DNA of 64,000 nucleotides from Polyangia bacterium. GTDB taxonomy: Bacteria; Myxococcota_A; Polyangia; Nannocystales; Nannocystaceae. The notes beneath the pieces were generated by a model. It had not been told where the DNA came from. It did no database searches and saw only the letters and a list, made by a program, of their open reading frames with translations. The position numbers and the translations under genes were made by a program. The stretch lies in contig JAUIFF010000002.1 in assembly GCA_030429545.1 (NCBI GenBank), forward strand, positions 620,001 through 684,000. The letters are read 5' to 3'. Below, piece after piece: positions 60,013 to 64,000 of the stretch. Every line of letters begins with the position of its first letter. The first letter of the stretch is position 1.

Positions 60013-60606
60013 TCACAGGGCAGCCTCAACCGCCTCGGTGAGGGCGGCGTCGAGGGGCGCGACGTTGGGTTCAAACCGGCCGATCACCCGGCCTTCGCGG
60101 TCGACCAAAAACTTGGTGAAGTTCCATTTGACCTCACCCCGGATCCCCTCGGGTGTCTGCTCGCTCAGGGTTTTGTACAGCGGGTGGATGTCTGAGCCCT
60201 TGGCGTGGACCTTGGCGAACATCGGAAAACTGACCTGAAACTTTTGTTGGCAAAACGTTTTGATCTCGGCCTCGGTGCCCGGCTCCTGGCCGCCAAAGTC
60301 GTTGCTGGGAAAACCCAACACCACCAGGCCGCGCTCGCGATAGCGGTCGTAGAGCTGCTGCAGGCCCTCGTATTGCGGGGTAAAGCCACACTGTGAGGCC
60401 GTGTTGACGACCAGCGCAACCTTGCCCTGAAAGTCGCGCATGTTCTTTTTGTTGCCGTCGATGTCGACAACCTCGTGCTCGAGCACTGGATTCTGCGACG
60501 AATCCTTAGCGACTGGTTTTGGGGTGGGTTTTTGAGCCTGTGAACCACAGGCTGTGAGGGCAAGGGCAATGGCGAGGGTAAACGGTCGGGACAGCACGGC
60601 TGCCAT
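60013..60606 (-). CDS. Glutathione peroxidase-family lipoprotein
   Basis: 197 residues. Signal with lipobox ALTAC (Cys20), so periplasmic. Gpx fold: LVVNTASQCGFTPQYEGLQQLYDRY with peroxidatic Cys73, VLGFPSNDFGGQEPG (Gln) and VKWNFTKFLVDREGRVIGRF (Trp, Asn). Bacterial members usually use thioredoxin as reductant. Divergent from a peroxiredoxin gene across a 251-base spacer, giving an antioxidant gene pair. Palindromes flank it on both sides (59991 and 60663). Confidence 0.9.
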   Translation of the reverse strand: MAAVLSRPFTLAIALALTACGSQAQKPTPKPVAKDSSQNPVLEHEVVDIDGNKKNMRDFQGKVALVVNTASQCGFTPQYEGLQQLYDRYRERGLVVLGFPSNDFGGQEPGTEAEIKTFCQQKFQVSFPMFAKVHAKGSDIHPLYKTLSEQTPEGIRGEVKWNFTKFLVDREGRVIGRFEPNVAPLDAALTEAVEAAL

Positions 60607-60857
60607 GGTACCCGGCAAACGCCAACTGTCGACCACAGCGCGAGCGCCAATCATGATTGGCTTGCAGGTGCATCGAACGCACGACAGCAAAGATCCGCGT
60701 CATAACCCGGCGTGTTGCCGAAAAATGGCATGCGAGGATTACCACGGTCAGCTTTGGCAAAGGTCACGCGAAAGTCGTCAATCGGGTACATCGCTCGCGT
60801 ATAACACCCACACATACACCGGCCCTGCGGGCCGAACTTTGCAGCAAGGAGCAATCC

Positions 60858-61502
60858 ATGGCCATTCGTCTTGGCGACACCGCCCCCGATTTCACCGCCG
60901 ACAGCACCGCTGGCACCATCAACTTTCACGAATACCTCGGCGACAGCTGGGGAATTTTGTTCTCCCATCCCAAGGACTTCACCCCCGTGTGCACCACCGA
61001 GTTGGGTGAGGTTGCCCGGCTCAAGCCCGAATGGGACAAGCGCAACGTCAAGGTCGTTGGCCTGAGCGTCGACCCGGTCGCGGACCACAAGCGCTGGGCC
61101 GGTGATATCGAGGAGACCCAAGGGACAGCTCTCAACTACCCGCTGTTGGGCGACCCGGAGCGCAAGGTCGCAACCCTCTACGACATGATTCACCCCAACG
61201 CCGACAACACCCTCACGGTGCGCTCGGTGTTCATCATTGGCCCCGACAAAAAGGTCAAGCTCACGCTGACCTATCCCGCCGCCACCGGCCGCAACTTTCA
61301 GGAGATTTTGCGGGTGGTCGATTCGCTGCAGTTGACCGCCTATCACAAGGTCGCAACCCCGGTGAACTGGAAGCACGGCGAGGATGTCATCATTGTCCCC
61401 GGCGTTTCCTACGAGGAGGCCAAGGAGAAGTTCCCCGGTTACAAAACCATCAAGCCGTATCTGCGGGTGACCAAACAACCCAATACCGGTTCGGCCGACT
61501 AA
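60858..61502 (+). CDS. 1-Cys (Prx6-type) peroxiredoxin
   Basis: 214 residues, cytoplasmic. GDTAPDFTADSTAGTINFHE, the peroxidatic site SHPKDFTPVCTTELG (Cys45), GLSVDPVADHKRWAGDI, RSVFIIGPDKKVKLTLTYPAATGRN and the long C-terminal domain with VNWKHGEDVIIVPGVSYEEA are those of the Prx6/AhpC-TSA 1-Cys group. No resolving Cys is visible. ATG at 60858 with AAGGAG 6 bases upstream. Followed by a strong terminator. Confidence 0.95.
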   Translation: MAIRLGDTAPDFTADSTAGTINFHEYLGDSWGILFSHPKDFTPVCTTELGEVARLKPEWDKRNVKVVGLSVDPVADHKRWAGDIEETQGTALNYPLLGDPERKVATLYDMIHPNADNTLTVRSVFIIGPDKKVKLTLTYPAATGRNFQEILRVVDSLQLTAYHKVATPVNWKHGEDVIIVPGVSYEEAKEKFPGYKTIKPYLRVTKQPNTGSAD

Positions 61503-61520
61503 GCGTCGCAATCACCGGTC

Positions 61521-61549
61521 AAAAAGCCCGCCACAGTGCGGGTTTTTTT
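61521..61549 (+). terminator. Terminator of the peroxiredoxin gene
   Basis: AAAAAGCCCGC - CACAGT - GCGGGTTTTTTT; G/C core of 5 bp extended by A-T pairs, T7 tract. Confidence 0.85.
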
Positions 61550-61867
61550 GTATCAACAACTAAAATAAAATCGCCCATAGTGCCTACCGTTGCCACGAAA
61601 CGGGCGATTTAGTTCGAGCCGAGTTCGCGCATCTCGGTGGCCCACCCGGCCTGGGATCTCACCGTTTCTAGCTAACTCACATACATGTCGTCACGGACAC
61701 CTGTTTCAAACACCATGTGCTCGATATCGCCGAGAGCTGTCGACATAAACTTTTGGCCCACATTGTCCGATCGAGATCAACCTCTTGCGCGACATTACTA
61801 GGCGTCCCGGCGGGACGTCGACGTCCAATCGGTCCCACCACCTCCTCGCCCACTGCTGGAGTTCCCG
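61550..61867. other. Spacer with a 9-bp inverted repeat
   Basis: 318 bases before the coiled-coil genes, with no convincing gene. It holds AAATCGCCC (61568-61576) and its complement GGGCGATTT (61602-61610) with a 25-base loop. The repeat may be an operator or a structured leader. The promoter for the coiled-coil pair is probably within 61650-61850. Confidence 0.4.
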
Positions 61868-62848
61868 ATGAGTACAGCTACCCAACCAACAAGCCGAGAA
61901 GAAATCCAGAAAGCTTTTTCATCCCTGGTCAAGGCCCACGACCGGATGGCCGCCCAAATCACCACGAAGGCCGAGGAGGCTGCCCGTGCCGAAGACAAGC
62001 AAGTTGTCGACCGCGCCTCGGGCTACACGGTGAAAAACATCATCAACGGGCTGGCCCAATTACAGCTCGAGTTTGGTGCCAACTTGGAGACGCTCGCCGA
62101 CCGTATGGAGAGCGAGTCGAACAAGCTCGACGAGCTCCAACGGGCCATCAAAGTCGAGTCTGAGCGGCTTGCCGCGGTCAAAGATGTGACAGTTGCTGCC
62201 GAGGCACTGGCCATTTTAAAGCAGGACCACGCCCGCCGTTTGGCCGAGTTTGAGGAGGAGGCAAAGTCTGCACTTTCCGACCTCGAAGAGGAGATGAGCG
62301 AGCGCCGTGCCGAATGGGCCCGCGAACAGGCCGAGCACGAGGCCGATGTCGCGGCCTACGAGGCCAACCTCAAAAAGGAACGTGAGCAGGCCGAGGCCGA
62401 CCACGCCTATGAGCTCGCCCGCCAAGACAAGCTCAAGGCCGACGACAACGCGGCGGCCAAACGCGACCTCGAGCGCGAGCTTGCCGACACCGAAGCGACC
62501 AAGGAAAGAGATTGGGCCGCCCGCGAAAAGCAGCTCGATGCCCACGCCGACGAAATCGCGGCACTTCGCACCAAAATCGAAAACATGCCGGCGATCCTCG
62601 AGAAGGCCGAAACCTCGGCCCGCGAAAAAGCCATCAAGGCGGTCAACCGCGATGCCGCCCACGCGGCCCAACTGCTCGAGCGTCAGCTCCAAAGCGACGT
62701 CGAGGTTTACGAACTCAAAATCAAAACCCTGGAAGACCGGATCGGCAAGCAAGCGGCGCAGATCGAAGACCTCTCGCAGCGCCTCAGCGCCGCCCTCGAA
62801 CAGGCCCAAAACCTCGCCACCGAAGCCCTCAAGGGCAGCCACAAGTAA
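61868..62848 (+). CDS. Coiled-coil protein, first of a tandem paralogous pair
   Basis: 326 residues, almost wholly Ala/Glu/Lys/Arg/Leu-rich coiled coil from about residue 60 to the end, with a short N-terminal region (REEIQKAFSSLVKAHDRMAA, then YTVKNIINGLAQLQLEFGAN). The end (VYELKIKTLEDRIGKQAAQI, then LSQRLSAALEQAQNLATEALKG) is clearly related to the end of the next protein. No signal or membrane segment. Soluble filament, scaffold or cargo protein is a guess. GGAG stands 7-8 bases before the ATG. Confidence 0.7.
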   Translation: MSTATQPTSREEIQKAFSSLVKAHDRMAAQITTKAEEAARAEDKQVVDRASGYTVKNIINGLAQLQLEFGANLETLADRMESESNKLDELQRAIKVESERLAAVKDVTVAAEALAILKQDHARRLAEFEEEAKSALSDLEEEMSERRAEWAREQAEHEADVAAYEANLKKEREQAEADHAYELARQDKLKADDNAAAKRDLERELADTEATKERDWAAREKQLDAHADEIAALRTKIENMPAILEKAETSAREKAIKAVNRDAAHAAQLLERQLQSDVEVYELKIKTLEDRIGKQAAQIEDLSQRLSAALEQAQNLATEALKGSHK

Positions 62849-62860
62849 GGAGCCATCGAT

Positions 62861-63928
62861 ATGTCTGCCATTCGCAAAGTTTCAAATCGCGACACCAAAG
62901 CCCAAATACTTGCGGCCTACAACGACCTGGCCAAGGCCTATCGGGCGCTCGAGTCCAAAAAAGCCGCGGCCCCGGCTTCGGCTCCCAAGCAGGCTGCACC
63001 AACTCCCAAGGCTGCGCCCGCGGGTGATGCCTCCGGTGCCGATGTCGAGGATGTGATTCGCAAGTTGCAAACCATCCGTGCCCATATCGGTGAGTCGTGC
63101 AGCGGTCTGCAGCAGGACCTGACCACCGAGGCGACTTCGTTAGAGGCCCTGCGCACGGCCGTCAGCGAGACCCTCAACCGGCTCAAGCACCTGCATGGCA
63201 TCGAAGTTGGGGACAACACCCTGGCTGACCTTATCGCCACCTATCGCACCACCGACGAGGCCGCCGAGCAAACCCTCAGTGGCAAGCGCGAGGCCCACGA
63301 GTCTGACCTCGCCAACAAACGCAAGGCCTGGCGTAAAGACCAGGATGAGCACGCCCGCAAGGTCAAAGAAGCTCTCGTCGAACTCAAGAAGGTCCGCGCC
63401 CGCGATGCCCAGGAGTACAAGTACGAGTTGGCCCAAAAGCACAGCGCCGAGGCCGACGAGCGCGCCCAGGCACAAAAGACCTTCGAGGCCCAACTCGCCA
63501 GCATCCGTGAAGCCAAGGAAACCGCCTGGGCCGAGCGTGAAAATCAGGTCAACACCCGCGAGGAGGAGTTTGCCGAGCTGACCGACAAGGCTGAGGCCTT
63601 CGACAAAGAAGTTGCTTCTGCAAAGAAAAAGGGCGAGAGCGAAGGACTTTCGATCGCCCGCCGCGAGACCAAGGCCAAGGCCGAGTTGCTCGAAAAGGAG
63701 TCCGAGGGCAAGCGCCGTGTCTACGACCTGCGGATCACCTCGCTGCAAGAGACCATCGACAAGCAGCAGGACCAGATCCGCGAGCTGTCGGCCAAACTCG
63801 ACACCGCCCTCAAGCAGACCCAGCACCTGGCGGTCAAGGCCATCGACGGTGCGGCCAACACGACCTCGTTCGAGGCGATGAAGGAAATCGCCATGGAACA
63901 GGCCAAAAACAGCGGCAAGGGCAAGTAG
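62861..63928 (+). CDS. Coiled-coil protein, second of the pair
   Basis: 355 residues. N-terminal TKAQILAAYNDLAKAYRALE (like the first protein's EEIQKAFSSLVKAHD), an Ala/Pro linker (AAAPASAPKQAAPTPKAAP), then a region VEDVIRKLQTIRAHIGESCS and a long coiled coil. The end VYDLRITSLQETIDKQQDQI, then ELSAKLDTALKQTQHLAVKAIDG is collinear with the first protein. AAGGAG lies 9 bases before the ATG and only 12 bases after the upstream stop, so the two are one operon. Both should act together, probably as a hetero-oligomer. A terminator follows. Confidence 0.7.
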   Translation: MSAIRKVSNRDTKAQILAAYNDLAKAYRALESKKAAAPASAPKQAAPTPKAAPAGDASGADVEDVIRKLQTIRAHIGESCSGLQQDLTTEATSLEALRTAVSETLNRLKHLHGIEVGDNTLADLIATYRTTDEAAEQTLSGKREAHESDLANKRKAWRKDQDEHARKVKEALVELKKVRARDAQEYKYELAQKHSAEADERAQAQKTFEAQLASIREAKETAWAERENQVNTREEEFAELTDKAEAFDKEVASAKKKGESEGLSIARRETKAKAELLEKESEGKRRVYDLRITSLQETIDKQQDQIRELSAKLDTALKQTQHLAVKAIDGAANTTSFEAMKEIAMEQAKNSGKGK

Positions 63929-63948
63929 TCCACAGTCGTTGTACAAGC

Positions 63949-63978
63949 AAGGGCGCACCATTTGGTGTGCCCTTTTTT
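63949..63978 (+). terminator. Terminator of the coiled-coil operon
   Basis: 11-bp stem with one G-T pair, AAGGGCGCACC / GGTGTGCCCTT, loop ATTT, followed by T tract, 20 bases after the stop. Confidence 0.9.
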
Positions 63979-64000
63979 CTATGGCATTGCGACCTTTGGC

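Larger units (their letters stand above)
876..60672. repeat. Iterated palindrome TGYA-N2-TRCA, dispersed, about 45 copies
   Basis: Copies seen by eye (first base): 876, 5150, 5791, 5971, 6211, 8022, 9470, 9616, 9773, 12478, 12856, 13445, 14044, 15432, 16062, 16968, 17520, 17819, 18009, 20346, 24763, 28327, 32117, 35742, 36913, 37461, 37831, 40839, 41194, 41730, 43291, 45213, 46104, 46319, 46325, 47701, 48340, 50547, 50553, 52154, 53689, 54441, 55059, 59991, 60663. All four combinations TGTA/TGCA on the left and TGCA/TACA on the right occur, the central pair varies freely (14 of 16 dinucleotides seen), and about 10 copies are intergenic. Many more sites differ by one base. An extended form TTGTAGCTGCAA recurs (13444, 41193, 41729). 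Confidence 0.75.

Noticed and set aside
1-64000. CRISPR arrays, insertion sequences, integrases, prophage genes, rRNA and tRNA genes
   Set aside because: Looked for on both strands; no regularly spaced direct repeats, transposase motifs, phage genes or RNA gene structures were found.

Overview
The window is GC-rich, densely coded bacterial chromosome that looks like a myxobacterium, most likely of the Nannocystales/Nannocystineae type. The support is four lipoproteins with long Thr/Ser/Asp/Gly-rich linkers in front of Cys-rich modules, one carrying the repeated Cys-rich DUF4215-type (Myxo-Cys) units. Glu-Pro-repeat envelope proteins, a PEGA-domain protein, and a sigma-54 activator with kinases fit the same picture. 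I see no rRNA, tRNA, CRISPR array, insertion sequence or prophage. It reads as core chromosome with myxobacterial accessory genes.

Layout, left to right. 1-5 kb: 5' part of argS, a DASS carboxylate transporter and a DUF3604 protein (all minus). 5-10 kb: a divergent AAA+ protein, a GH75-like lipoprotein, a DUF1990 protein and an HpnA-like epimerase. 10-16 kb: Cys-repeat lipoprotein, a GpsA-like protein lacking the catalytic lysine beside a PlsB-type acyltransferase, an EGF-like lipoprotein, and an EP-repeat/PEGA pair. 16-26 kb: DUF72, DoxX, a VWA/MoxR pair, an L,D-transpeptidase, mraY-murD, an amidohydrolase and a PfkB kinase. 26-34 kb: a BlaI/M56-peptidase regulatory pair with a triple operator, an isoprenoid-synthase-like protein, a CBS protein, a Cys-rich lipoprotein, an APH-type kinase, and tadA coupled to an unknown gene ending in a clamp-binding motif. 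34-46 kb: a soluble-type chemoreceptor, DUF3626, an ALDH-like relic, a universal stress protein, a two-component system with a sigma-54 promoter, a divergent hybrid kinase, small membrane proteins and a second CBS protein. 46-54 kb: di-heme lipoprotein, GDPD, SpoIIAA-like protein, glmS, lipoprotein, ddl, a 40-aa COX24-like basic protein and serS. 54-64 kb: a TonB-like protein, a lexA-macrodomain operon with a LexA box, lipoprotein, acidic-tail proteins, glutathione peroxidase and peroxiredoxin, and two tandem coiled-coil paralogues.

Cell-envelope work is a theme: L,D-transpeptidase, MraY, MurD, GlmS and Ddl all contribute to peptidoglycan, with acyltransferase, epimerase, TonB-like and many lipoprotein genes around them, but the dcw cluster is dispersed. 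Signal transduction and redox defence make up most of the rest.

The most unusual property is not a gene. A degenerate 10-bp palindrome, TGYA-N2-TRCA, occurs about 45 times by my eye count, where base composition predicts about two. It lies in genes on both strands and in spacers, and inside genes it sits in locally AT-rich codons. It behaves like a highly iterated genomic recognition site of unknown function.
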